DNA of 64,000 bases from Candidatus Zixiibacteriota bacterium (lineage in GTDB: Bacteria > Zixibacteria > MSB-5A5 > GN15 > FEB-12): NCBI GenBank assembly GCA_040756055.1, contig JBFLZR010000001.1, positions 375,849 through 439,848 of the forward strand. The letters are read 5' to 3'. Below are positions 8,629 through 16,965 of this stretch, one piece after another. A program made the translations under genes and the position numbers. Every line of letters starts with the position of its first letter. Positions within the stretch are counted from its first letter, which is position 1. The notes beneath the pieces are model-generated. The model was not told the DNA's origin. It did no database searches and saw only the letters and a program-made list of their open reading frames with translations.

Positions 8629-9436
8629 CATTCACCTCGAATATTTCATCATCGATTTCAGTATTGATCACCGGATTGCGATAGTACTCCGATCCGGCGA
8701 ATTTAACTCCTATAAAGAACATCGCTTTGCCTTTACCTGCAATGTCAAATTGTCTGGCCAGCCAGTAACCATCGTCCGTCGGACCGTATACAATCGACAT
8801 CGACATTTCATTCAGTTTGAACATGGCTTTCTTTACCAACTTTGCCGGTGAAAAATCGACTCTCACCAGATGGAAAGACTCGACATCGAAAAAGTAGTCG
8901 CCATTGATCAGCGAGTCCGCATCCTCTTTGGCTGTTACTTCGAAGTGGTGGGCGACGTATCCCTCGACCGGGTCGGGGCTGACGCCAAGATATTCGATGT
9001 CATAGAGGTCTCTATAGTCGGGTCTGAACGGCTGAAGCATCGAGAAAGAAATGTCTTTCACCTTGCGTTTGGCCTTCTTTTCTTTGCGGTCGCGGGCTTC
9101 CTTATCGAGGTCTTTCTGTGACTGCAGTTTACCGTCTTTGTAGTATTCCACATAGTCTTCGTGATAGAGGGCGGTATCGGCCAGATACTTTATATAAATC
9201 TTCTTGATGAAACGAACCTTTTCGAAAAACTCGCCGTCTTTTTCCTCACCCTCCACATATTCCGCGTCGACAATCACCGTAGAGATTTGCTGTCGCTGTT
9301 GATCTTCGACAGCCAGAATTCTCTCGATGAGAGCATCCGGATCGATACCGTCGTCAACCTGCGCGCGAACGCGAGGCATCAGACCACAGCAGATTACCGC
9401 CAGCGCGGTCCATAGAAAAAGATTGTGCTTTTTCAT
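8606..9436 (-). CDS. Secreted LolA-like outer-membrane lipoprotein-sorting fold
   Basis: 276 residues with a signal peptide (LFLWTALAVICCGLMPRVRA). The mature part begins with a helix rich in Glu/Gln (IERILAVEDQQRQQ). Antiparallel beta segments with phrases typical of LolA/LolB-like and DUF4292-type proteins follow (DYFFDVESFHLVRVDF, GYWLARQFDIAGKG). A lysine- and glutamate-rich charged stretch lies at about residues 105-130. Its ATG overlaps the TGA of the upstream HEAT-cyclophilin gene as ATGA, so the two are translationally coupled. A periplasmic role in carrying or placing a hydrophobic ligand is inferred from the fold only. Confidence 0.7.
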   Translation of the reverse strand: MKKHNLFLWTALAVICCGLMPRVRAQVDDGIDPDALIERILAVEDQQRQQISTVIVDAEYVEGEEKDGEFFEKVRFIKKIYIKYLADTALYHEDYVEYYKDGKLQSQKDLDKEARDRKEKKAKRKVKDISFSMLQPFRPDYRDLYDIEYLGVSPDPVEGYVAHHFEVTAKEDADSLINGDYFFDVESFHLVRVDFSPAKLVKKAMFKLNEMSMSIVYGPTDDGYWLARQFDIAGKGKAMFFIGVKFAGSEYYRNPVINTEIDDEIFEVNDGSDLQN

Positions 9437-11430
9437 TGTAATTTGCCTTCATAAATCAAGACGTTCTTGATCGTATCCCCCTTGATGATTTGATCGACTA
9501 CGTCCATTCCGGAGAGGACCTGCCCCATGACGGTGTAGCGTCCATCGAGGTGCGGCAGAGGTGTGTGGGTTATGAAAAATTGCGATCCGCCCGTATCCTT
9601 GCCGCTGGTAGCCATACCCATGGTGCCTCGCTTAAAAGGTTCACTGGAGTACTCACAACGGATGACATAACCCGGACCGCCCCACCCGGTTGCTTCGGGG
9701 TCACCGGCCTGCGCGACGAAATTGGGAATTACCCGGTGGAATACGATACCATCGTAGTAATCCTGCTTGGCGAGGTCGATGAAATTGATGACCGAGAGGG
9801 GGGCAATATCGAAATAGAGTTCGAGGTCGAATTCGCCGCGATTGGTGACGACGGTAGCATACGGATTGGCCAGATACTTTTCGATAGCGCCGGTAATTTT
9901 GCGTTTGCTCAGCCGGGTGTTGGCCGGTGGTACCTGATCGTAGCGATCTTCGTTCAGTTTGTCTTTATAAATATCAGCCGCTGTACGTCGAACGATTTGA
10001 TCGGTGTCGAGGATGCCGGCGATCAGTATCTGCCGCGCCAGGCTGTCGGTGACGGCGACGGTGTCGCCGATGAATGCTTCGCTGCAGTCAACTATAGCGC
10101 CGCGAATATCCTTGTGGGTCTGCGGACCGGCCTCGACGAGACTTTTGAGTTTCGGCAGGTAAGACGCAAGTTTCCGGTTTTTGATTTCGTCGATAGCCAC
10201 TATCGCCATCACGTAGGCGGAGTCCTCGAGCGCTTTTCCAATGTAGAAGGTCACGTTATTGGAGTCGATCGCAACCAGGCCATAGAACGCGCTCATGCGC
10301 ACGAGCGGGCTGTTGTCATTGAAGAGAACCGCGAGGCGCGGGATTATATTCTTCGTACCGATAGTCGCGTAGGCATCGGCACAGGCCGCCCGTATCTCAG
10401 TGTCTTCGAGCGTTTGCAGTGAATCAATCAGCATTATCGCGCGCTCTTTCTGGATTGCCGCCAGATAACCCAGGGCGGCAACCGTGATATTCACAGGCGA
10501 CCCGTCTGAAAGGACGGCATTGACCGCATCCAAGGCCTCGGCGTTTTGCTGACGAGCGAGGGCGTTGATGGTCGCCACTTTCAGTTTCTCATCACGCACC
10601 GTACCGAGTTTTTTCGCCAGCCTCGACATGGCTTCGGGCGTTTTCTTGCCCGCCAGATCGGTTATCGCCTGAGCGACAACCCGTGGATCGCTGTCGTTGA
10701 GGGCAATGGTCAGATAGCGAACGGCGTCGGCGTTATCTGATAGTCCGAAGCCGCGGACGGCAAGGCTTCTCACGTAGGGATCGGCATCAGCAACGAATTT
10801 CTCATATACCGCGAAAGCGTCGGGCACTCCCAGCCGGGCGAGCGCATATAGCGTGGCCACCTGTACCTGTTCATCCGGTTCAGACAGCGCGAACTCTATC
10901 AGGCGGGGCGCTTTTGATTTGGCGCCGGCGCGAAAGAGCGCCATACAGGCGGCTTCCCGCACCTCCGGACTCGGATGAGAAAGAAAATCGGCTATAGCAT
11001 CGATTTCCGCCTTCATGCTCGTGTCGGTGAGCCTCCCGGCTGCTTCGACGAGACGGACGGTAACTTTGGACGGAAGATCGAGAGCGAGATCAAGCAGATC
11101 CGCGGTGTATTTCTTTTCGCCGGTGAGGCCGATGGCGAAGGCAGCCTGTGCGGCAACATCCATGCTGCTGTCGGAAGTCATAACCTCGTAAAGCAGCTTT
11201 CCGCTTCCGGGGGCGCCGATGCGTCCGACGGCCAGGGCGGCTCGGGCCCGAAGGTCAGGGTCATCATTTTCGAGATACTTGGTCAACTCCGGCGAAAGAA
11301 CGCGTTGATCTTCGAAATAGATTATCTCGCCAACCTTTTCAGGGTAAGTCCTTTCCCTGAAAGTATCATAGATGTAATAGGCCGCTGCTGCGAGCAGCAG
11401 GACGGCTATCAAAATGAGCAGATTTTTCAT
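9433..11430 (-). CDS. Membrane-anchored HEAT-repeat protein with C-terminal cyclophilin
   Basis: 665 residues from the ATG at 11430, which has GAGG 6 nt upstream; the longer frame adds an unlikely 17-residue extension. Residues 1-21 form an uncleaved anchor (MKNLLILIAVLLLAAAAYYI). About 40-470 is a solenoid of HEAT/PBS-type repeats (DPDLRARAALAVGRIG, SPEVREAACMALFRAG, DPYVRSLAVRGFGLS). The last 150 residues are a cyclophilin PPIase with FHRVIPNF, QAGD, GSQFFIT and LDGRYTVMG, so the Arg, Phe and Gln of the active site are present. His and Tyr replace the Trp121 and His126 of human cyclophilin A, as in many bacterial members. It is likely a periplasm-facing folding factor with a protein-binding solenoid. 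Confidence 0.88.
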   Translation of the reverse strand: MKNLLILIAVLLLAAAAYYIYDTFRERTYPEKVGEIIYFEDQRVLSPELTKYLENDDPDLRARAALAVGRIGAPGSGKLLYEVMTSDSSMDVAAQAAFAIGLTGEKKYTADLLDLALDLPSKVTVRLVEAAGRLTDTSMKAEIDAIADFLSHPSPEVREAACMALFRAGAKSKAPRLIEFALSEPDEQVQVATLYALARLGVPDAFAVYEKFVADADPYVRSLAVRGFGLSDNADAVRYLTIALNDSDPRVVAQAITDLAGKKTPEAMSRLAKKLGTVRDEKLKVATINALARQQNAEALDAVNAVLSDGSPVNITVAALGYLAAIQKERAIMLIDSLQTLEDTEIRAACADAYATIGTKNIIPRLAVLFNDNSPLVRMSAFYGLVAIDSNNVTFYIGKALEDSAYVMAIVAIDEIKNRKLASYLPKLKSLVEAGPQTHKDIRGAIVDCSEAFIGDTVAVTDSLARQILIAGILDTDQIVRRTAADIYKDKLNEDRYDQVPPANTRLSKRKITGAIEKYLANPYATVVTNRGEFDLELYFDIAPLSVINFIDLAKQDYYDGIVFHRVIPNFVAQAGDPEATGWGGPGYVIRCEYSSEPFKRGTMGMATSGKDTGGSQFFITHTPLPHLDGRYTVMGQVLSGMDVVDQIIKGDTIKNVLIYEGKLQ

Positions 11431-11521
11431 AAAATTCCTCATGTTGCTCTGAAATTTATGCTCGCGCGGGAAGGCCGTCAACGTTAAAACTGGCAGGTTG
11501 ATATCATTGGCTTAAGCTGAA

Positions 11522-11552
11522 GAGCCCTCTGAGAACAGGTCTCAGAGGGCTC
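11522..11552 (-). terminator. Strong hairpin between HmuY-like and HEAT-cyclophilin genes
   Basis: A 13-bp perfect stem, GAGCCCTCTGAGA / TCTCAGAGGGCTC, encloses a 5-nt loop. It starts about 30 bp past the stop of the HmuY-like gene. The minus-strand tail (TTCAGCTT) is only weakly T-rich. It probably separates the heme/iron operon from the envelope operon. Confidence 0.65.
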
Positions 11553-11580
11553 CCGGTGAGAAAGTAATGACTATTCTTTC

Positions 11581-12642
11581 TTACAGTTCGTTCCAAATAA
11601 AGGTGTAGTGAGCGCTGACCGGGACGCCGCCGATTTCCTCGTAGTAGCTTTCGATCCGCAGCTTGTACACCACTTGACCTGTCTTTATCAGGTACACGTG
11701 CGATTTGGAGGTTAGCTGATGGGTCTGCCCATTGTAATCATACCAGTCAGTCAAGGCTGAACCGGGTATATCGGGAAACAGCGGAGCGCCGGTAGGCTGT
11801 TCTATGAAGGCATCGATATCGGTCGGGTCGTCGAGCTCGCTCCAGGCGAGAAAGGCGGCACATTCGCCGGTACCGTTGGGGCCGCTGTTTTGCATGATAT
11901 TATAGGAGTTGAAAGCAATATCCCAATCGTCGGAATCGGATGGATCCGACGGGTCAACCGACCCGCCAGTGCTGAAATCAAAGTAGCCGGTGCCGGAGTT
12001 CACCTCAATCGAGGCCTCCACGCATGGCCCGGGAAGTCTTCTGACGCTGACCGTATCCTGATAGTAGTATTTCAGGTACACCGTGCCCATGTTCGGCGGC
12101 ATGCCGGCCCCGACCATCGAGTCGATTTGAAACTTCACGTAATGTTCACCCGAGGCATCGAGCATGGAGTAAACGAACTGGTTGGCGGTCAACTGATGCG
12201 TGGTCGGGTTATAGGTATAAAAAGAATCGATGAAGTAATCGATAAAATCCGTGACCCATTCCGCGCCGGTCGTGTCATCAATCGTCACGGCATCAAAGTC
12301 GACCAGTCCGAGGTCAGCTCCTTCGACATCGCCGTCATTGACAGTCGAGGTCCCGCCGTTGAGTTTGATAACCTCGCGCCGGAAGGCTATATCCCACGAA
12401 TCAGCGAGGGGTTTGGACACCGCGCTCGTCACTGTGTCGAGAGTGGTGAACGAGAAATGCATGTAGCTGTCGTAGTCAGACGCGTCAACAGTGCTGCTCC
12501 AGTAGCCACCGGTTTGATTCCAGGTTGTAGTGGCCGTTCCGGTCGGAGTGGTTGGCGTAACGGGGTTGTCATCATCGTCACTGCAACCGACCGCTCCGAA
12601 CACGAGAGCCAGCAGAGAGAGTGAAATTAACAGGTGTTTCAT
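11581..12642 (-). CDS. Lipoprotein with two tandem HmuY-like domains
   Basis: 353 residues. The lipobox is FGAVGC, cysteine at position 20, followed by an acidic and Thr/Pro linker. Two successive modules each show the HmuY order: a beta strand, then the WDIAF motif (SWDIAFRRE near residue 85 and DWDIAFNSY near residue 240), a THQL phrase (TTHQLTANQFVYSML and QTHQLTSKSHVYLIK), then a strand ending in a Tyr-rich segment. HmuY proteins are surface hemophore-like lipoproteins that hand heme or a related ligand to a TonB receptor. The receptor gene lies 17 bp upstream on the same strand. Usual HmuY proteins have one domain, so this one is doubled. Confidence 0.82.
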   Translation of the reverse strand: MKHLLISLSLLALVFGAVGCSDDDDNPVTPTTPTGTATTTWNQTGGYWSSTVDASDYDSYMHFSFTTLDTVTSAVSKPLADSWDIAFRREVIKLNGGTSTVNDGDVEGADLGLVDFDAVTIDDTTGAEWVTDFIDYFIDSFYTYNPTTHQLTANQFVYSMLDASGEHYVKFQIDSMVGAGMPPNMGTVYLKYYYQDTVSVRRLPGPCVEASIEVNSGTGYFDFSTGGSVDPSDPSDSDDWDIAFNSYNIMQNSGPNGTGECAAFLAWSELDDPTDIDAFIEQPTGAPLFPDIPGSALTDWYDYNGQTHQLTSKSHVYLIKTGQVVYKLRIESYYEEIGGVPVSAHYTFIWNEL

Positions 12643-12659
12643 TAAAGACTCCTTAGATG

Positions 12660-14891
12660 TTAGTTATCAGAAAGATTGAATTTTATCCCGGCAAAGACCT
12701 CGAATCCCGGCCAGTAACCGTAGTCGATGTTGGTTTCATCGAGGAGGTTCTGGAAAGTCAGGAAGGTTTCGAGTCCGTTGTCGAATCTCTTGAACAGATT
12801 AAGATTCAGTCTGGTGCGATGCGGCGCGTACTCGGCATCACCTTCGTTGCCGCCGGTGTTCGACCGCGGCACCCAGAGCTTGCGTGACTGATAGTCACCC
12901 CAGAAACTGGCGCCGGCATTCCATCGATCGATCATACCCGTGAAATAGAACTTGAAGGTATGGTCGGGGCGGTTGATAAGTTTCTCGTGGGTTTCCAGGT
13001 TGCGCGTATAGAGATAATTGTAGGAGAAAGACAGATCGAACGATTTGGAGAGGCGTATGCGCGATTCCCATTCAATTCCCTGGGTTATGGCCGTTTCGAT
13101 ATTCTGGTACACATAAACACCGCGCCAGTAAGGATCGGGGAAGCCTATCAGGGTAAAGTCAATCAGGTCCTCCAGGTGGTTGTAAAAGTAGGTGATGCGG
13201 TGCAGACCAATCGTCCCGTAGGAAAATTCCGCGGAGATTGAACTGTTGATTGAATTTTCCTGCGTCAGAGGCTCAACCTCCAGTCCGCCGAGGTCCAGAT
13301 CGGTAGAGGTAACGGCAGAACCACCGTAAACGATATAGCCGGCCGCCGTGTGGTCAAAGACGAAATACTGCTGTTTGATAGATGGCGCTCTGAAGCCGCG
13401 ACCGACAAACCCGCGGAACTTTACCTGCTGACCGGGTTTGAACATGACGTTCAGCGACGGGTTCACATGTCCGCCGAATGAGCTGTGGTTTTCGTAGCGG
13501 ACGCCCGAAACGATGTTCCACGCCGAATGCGGTGAGTACTCATACTGCAGGTAGCCAGCCGCGGACTGGTCCGCCTCGGAACCATCGACCAACTCGTCGG
13601 ACTTGAGGTCCTGGTAGTTGTATTCTAGACCATAGGTGGCAACGTGGTCCTGGCCTATGGCGTAGTTGGCATTGTAGGATGCTTCCAGGAAAAGGTCCTC
13701 GGTTTTGGAGGTATCAATCCAGTACTCGTCGCTGTATTTGTTCCAATCGTGATCGTAGTAGGTGCCGAACAGGCGAAAGTTCATCGAATACTTGTCACCG
13801 GAGAGATAACCGAGAGTCGTTGAAGCCTCGTAACGCTTGTTTATCTCTTCATCATCGTAGGTGAAAGTGATGGAATCGAACTGGTTGATCGGAATGACTT
13901 CCGATTCGACCCAGTCGCGTTTCTCGTGCATGAAGCGAGTCGAGCCGGTGAGATCCCATTTGTCGGAGAGTTTGTGACGAAGCTTACCGGACAGATTCCA
14001 GCGGTCAATTTTCTCCTGCCCGTTGGTGTGCGGCGTGCTGGGGTCCAGGTCGAAACCATCGGTCGAGAACAGCTTGCCGCCGAGAGTAAGGCCGGTTCGC
14101 TCGTTGCCGTACTCCAGATCAACCGCCGGATTGAAACTGGCGTGGGTACCATAATCAAAGTAGGCGTTGGCGCTGCGAATGTTTGTGGATGGTTTCTTGG
14201 TGATGATATTGATCACGCCGCCCATGGCGTCGGAACCGTAGAGAGTGGAGCCGGTTCCTTTGACGATTTCGATCTTCTCGACATTGTTGAGCGAATATTG
14301 ACTCAGATCTATCGAACCGCGTACGCGTCCCACCGCCCGCTCGCCATCAACGAGAATCAGCACCCGGTCACCCTCGATCCCGCGGATGGTGGCGCCCTGG
14401 CCGGACAGATCTTCATTGATGGTAATGCCGATAGAGGATGTCAGAGCTTCATCGACCGTCGTGGCGCCGGTGCGCTCGAAATCGCGTTTGGTGACCACTT
14501 CGGTCTGGACGGGTACATCTTTGAGAAGGTGCGGCGAGCGCGTGCCGGTTATGACCACGTCGTTGAGCACCCACGGGGACGGTTTCATTCTGATATCAAT
14601 GCTGCTCTTGCCGGAGACATTGACCAGAATGGTGTCACTCATGTCATAGGAGATATGGGTGGCGACCAGATGATACCAGCCATCCGGCAGCTTGTCGAAT
14701 TTGAACGTGCCGCGCTTGTCGCTTTCGACGACTCGTCCGGATTCGACGATACGAATGTTTACGCCCCTTATAAAGTTCTTCGTTTCCGCATCCATTGTAC
14801 GTCCGGATAGCTCTCCCGCCGCCACCGGGGCGTATGACGCGATCAGGGCAGCTATCAGGCAGACCTTAGAGAGAAGGGAAGCACTTTTCAT
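12660..14891 (-). CDS. TonB-dependent receptor paired with the HmuY lipoprotein
   Basis: 743 residues: signal peptide, a carboxypeptidase-regulatory-like domain at about 28-110 (LSGRTMDAETKNFIRGVNIR), a plug domain at about 125-235 (TVDEALTSSIGITI, GATIRGIEGDRVLILVDGE, LYGSDAMGGVINIITKKP), then a 22-strand barrel ending in a C-terminal strand. Pairing with HmuY suggests uptake of heme or an iron chelate, as in the HmuYR systems of Bacteroidetes. TonB and ExbBD are not in the window. It is the first gene of the pair, with a GGTGAG ribosome site. Confidence 0.88.
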   Translation of the reverse strand: MKSASLLSKVCLIAALIASYAPVAAGELSGRTMDAETKNFIRGVNIRIVESGRVVESDKRGTFKFDKLPDGWYHLVATHISYDMSDTILVNVSGKSSIDIRMKPSPWVLNDVVITGTRSPHLLKDVPVQTEVVTKRDFERTGATTVDEALTSSIGITINEDLSGQGATIRGIEGDRVLILVDGERAVGRVRGSIDLSQYSLNNVEKIEIVKGTGSTLYGSDAMGGVINIITKKPSTNIRSANAYFDYGTHASFNPAVDLEYGNERTGLTLGGKLFSTDGFDLDPSTPHTNGQEKIDRWNLSGKLRHKLSDKWDLTGSTRFMHEKRDWVESEVIPINQFDSITFTYDDEEINKRYEASTTLGYLSGDKYSMNFRLFGTYYDHDWNKYSDEYWIDTSKTEDLFLEASYNANYAIGQDHVATYGLEYNYQDLKSDELVDGSEADQSAAGYLQYEYSPHSAWNIVSGVRYENHSSFGGHVNPSLNVMFKPGQQVKFRGFVGRGFRAPSIKQQYFVFDHTAAGYIVYGGSAVTSTDLDLGGLEVEPLTQENSINSSISAEFSYGTIGLHRITYFYNHLEDLIDFTLIGFPDPYWRGVYVYQNIETAITQGIEWESRIRLSKSFDLSFSYNYLYTRNLETHEKLINRPDHTFKFYFTGMIDRWNAGASFWGDYQSRKLWVPRSNTGGNEGDAEYAPHRTRLNLNLFKRFDNGLETFLTFQNLLDETNIDYGYWPGFEVFAGIKFNLSDN

Positions 14892-14949
14892 TTTTCTTAT
14901 CTCACCTTTTGTTAAATCAGGCAGAATTTAACCAAAGGGGGATAACGAT

Positions 14950-14967
14950 TTGTCATGAGATTGTCAT
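14950..14967. promoter_or_regulatory. Pho-box-like direct repeat upstream of the TonB receptor
   Basis: TTGTCAT-GAGA-TTGTCAT is a 7-4-7 direct repeat with an 11-bp period, one mismatch per half from the PhoB half-site CTGTCAT. It lies 59 bp upstream of the receptor start but reads in the direction opposite to the gene. I therefore call it only a candidate response-regulator site. Confidence 0.3.
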
Positions 14968-15068
14968 AAACAAAACAGTATTTGTGCTTTTTTTCACAAA
15001 GAACTTGGGCGGTAATTGCGGAAGAATACCGGGGGAGTCTGGCAACAATTTAAGTGGTTGGTAAAAAG

Positions 15069-16040
15069 CTACTTAGCGTGTTTGAGGGCGGCTTTTTCAA
15101 ATGATGGTGCCACGCGGGATTTGATCTGTTTTCGAAGCCGGGAGATATCTTTTTGGCTCAGGCCGTTTAAGCACCGGGCGAATTTTCCGGACGCAATTTC
15201 CTCGTAGAGTTTCTCCATGTTCTTCTTAACCCCTTTATCCACAATGCGTTTGCCAGACATGACGGAACCGTAGCGGGCAGTTACCGAGATTCGATCATAC
15301 ATGCCTTCGATTCCGTAGGTTTTAATCAGATGGATTATGAGGTCAAGTTGGTAGGCTACTTCGAGATACGCGTTTTCGGGAGGAATTCCCTTTTTTACGA
15401 GCAAGTCGAAACCGCTGAGAACAAGTTCTGTAAGTCCGCCACAGAGGATGGCCTGCTCCCCAAACAGATCGCCGACTGTTTCGTGCTCAAAAGTGGTTTT
15501 CACAAGTCCATTTCCAGCTATGCCAATCGCTTGCGCCAGAGTCCGGGCTTTTTTCAACGCCATCCCGGAATAGTCTTGATGGGCAGCATAGAATGCGGAC
15601 AAACTCCGGTCGGACAGGTATTTTTGGCGGACGCTGAGGCCGGGCCCGTGAGGGGCAACCATGATTATATCGCAATTCTCCGGTGGAGAGATGAAGCCAA
15701 AATGGATGGAAAAGCCGTGCAGAAATACAAGGGTGGCTCCGTCTTTGAGGTTCTTGCGAATTTCTTTGTCGAAGATTCTTCCGTGAAGGTGATCGGGAAG
15801 GGCAAAAACGATAATTGAGGCCGAACGGATGGCCTGCCCGATTGTTGCGATATTGCTAAGTCCATCGTGGGCGGCCAATTTTCTCGTAGCCGAGCGGCTT
15901 TTGAGACCGATGATGACCGGATAGCCGGAGTCGCGCAGGTTGAGCGCGATTGCTCGACCCTGGGAACCATACCCAAGAACGGCAACTGTTTCATTTTTTG
16001 ATTTTGTTCGCGGCACAAATGGAATATAATAGCGTTGCAA
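15069..16040 (-). CDS. Ketol-acid reductoisomerase homologue lacking catalytic residues
   Basis: 323 residues, class I KARI length and layout: Rossmann motif GYGSQG (23-28), then the all-helical domain with DLFGEQAILCGG. Compared with IlvC, D191, E195, E227 and S252 are kept. The catalytic Lys of APKGPG is His131 (APHGPG), the second Glu of the helix-8 metal site is Gln231 (YLEVAYQLDL), and SDTAEYG reads SVTARYG. The start is a TTG at 16040 or a GTG at 16016, neither with a clear ribosome site. No other isoleucine/valine gene is nearby. It may be a redox enzyme with a new substrate or a non-catalytic paralogue. It is unlikely to be the housekeeping IlvC. Confidence 0.8.
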   Translation of the reverse strand: MQRYYIPFVPRTKSKNETVAVLGYGSQGRAIALNLRDSGYPVIIGLKSRSATRKLAAHDGLSNIATIGQAIRSASIIVFALPDHLHGRIFDKEIRKNLKDGATLVFLHGFSIHFGFISPPENCDIIMVAPHGPGLSVRQKYLSDRSLSAFYAAHQDYSGMALKKARTLAQAIGIAGNGLVKTTFEHETVGDLFGEQAILCGGLTELVLSGFDLLVKKGIPPENAYLEVAYQLDLIIHLIKTYGIEGMYDRISVTARYGSVMSGKRIVDKGVKKNMEKLYEEIASGKFARCLNGLSQKDISRLRKQIKSRVAPSFEKAALKHAK

Positions 16041-16074
16041 GTCGTTGCCAACAGGAACATTTTTAGGTGGATTG

Positions 16075-16959
16075 ATGGATAAAGAGCATTATGGCGCCGT
16101 TTGCCGCCTGGTGAAAGCGGCTCTCGATGAAGATGTTGGCAGGGGGGACCTCACCTCGCTGGCCTGCCTGGAGCCCGGGCCAATCAAAGCCAAAATAACG
16201 GCCAAGTCGGACGGCATTCTCTCAGGGATTGAACCGGCCCTGATAGCGTTCGATATAGTTGACTCCGCCAACGTGATCCGTCCTTTAAAAAAAGACGCCG
16301 AGCACTTCTCGAGGGGTGATATCGTGATGGAGATTGACGGTTTCAATCAGACGGTGTTGACCGCCGAGCGCACGGCGCTGAATTTCATGGCGCATCTCAG
16401 CGGCATAGCTTCGTTCACCAATCAATTCGTGGAGAAGATCAAAGGGTCATCTTGCCGCATTCTCGATACCCGTAAAACCACGCCGGGCTGGCGTTATCTG
16501 GAGAAGATGGCGGTCGTTCACGGGGGTGGATGTAACCATCGGTTCGGCCTTTACGACATGGTGCTGATCAAGGACAATCATATTTCATCGGCCGGTTCGA
16601 TAAAAAGCGCTGTCGAGAAAACCATGGGATATCTTGACACTCCGGAATTCCGACTGCAGTTCGAGATGAAGGCTGAGGAAGTTGGTATTGAGGTAGAGGT
16701 TACCAACGAAAGCCAGGTCGAAGAGGCTATCAGCGCGGGAGTGACGCGGCTGCTTTTGGACAACCAGACACCGCAGACACTGGCAGTGCTCGTAAAATTG
16801 GCCCGGAGTCTCAATCCGAAGGTGGAACTGGAAGCTTCGGGTAATGTCAATCTCGATACCGTGGCGGATATGGCGGCTTCGGGTGTGGACTTCATATCGG
16901 TAGGTTCGATCACCCATTCGGCCCGGGCGAGCGACTTTTCGATGACAGTCATCGATTGA
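16075..16959 (+). CDS. nadC: Nicotinate-nucleotide pyrophosphorylase (carboxylating)
   Basis: 294 residues. This type II phosphoribosyltransferase makes nicotinate mononucleotide from quinolinate and PRPP in de novo NAD synthesis. The family motifs are EDVGRGDLTS, TAERTALNFMAHLSGIA, RILDTRKTTPGWR, the cluster HGGGCNHRFGLYDMVLIKDNH, EVEVTNESQ, and the C-terminal GVDFISVGSITHSA. I chose the ATG at 16075, which has AGGTGG upstream; the longer frame from a TTG adds ten unlikely residues. The birA gene starts 6 bp after its stop, so the two are cotranscribed. Confidence 0.95.
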   Translation: MDKEHYGAVCRLVKAALDEDVGRGDLTSLACLEPGPIKAKITAKSDGILSGIEPALIAFDIVDSANVIRPLKKDAEHFSRGDIVMEIDGFNQTVLTAERTALNFMAHLSGIASFTNQFVEKIKGSSCRILDTRKTTPGWRYLEKMAVVHGGGCNHRFGLYDMVLIKDNHISSAGSIKSAVEKTMGYLDTPEFRLQFEMKAEEVGIEVEVTNESQVEEAISAGVTRLLLDNQTPQTLAVLVKLARSLNPKVELEASGNVNLDTVADMAASGVDFISVGSITHSARASDFSMTVID

Positions 16960-16965
16960 TACCCC

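Noticed and set aside
9490-10422. 310-codon plus-strand frame opposite the HEAT-cyclophilin gene
   Set aside because: It is antisense to a gene with clear domains and its composition mirrors that gene's codon bias.
13926-14810. 294-codon frame opposite the TonB receptor
   Set aside because: It is a shadow frame. The receptor's plug and regulatory-like domains are unambiguous on the minus strand.
14900-15000. Fur box before the HmuY-linked receptor
   Set aside because: I looked for the 19-bp GATAATGATAATCATTATC pattern. Only a short GATAACGAT segment is present and the second half does not match.
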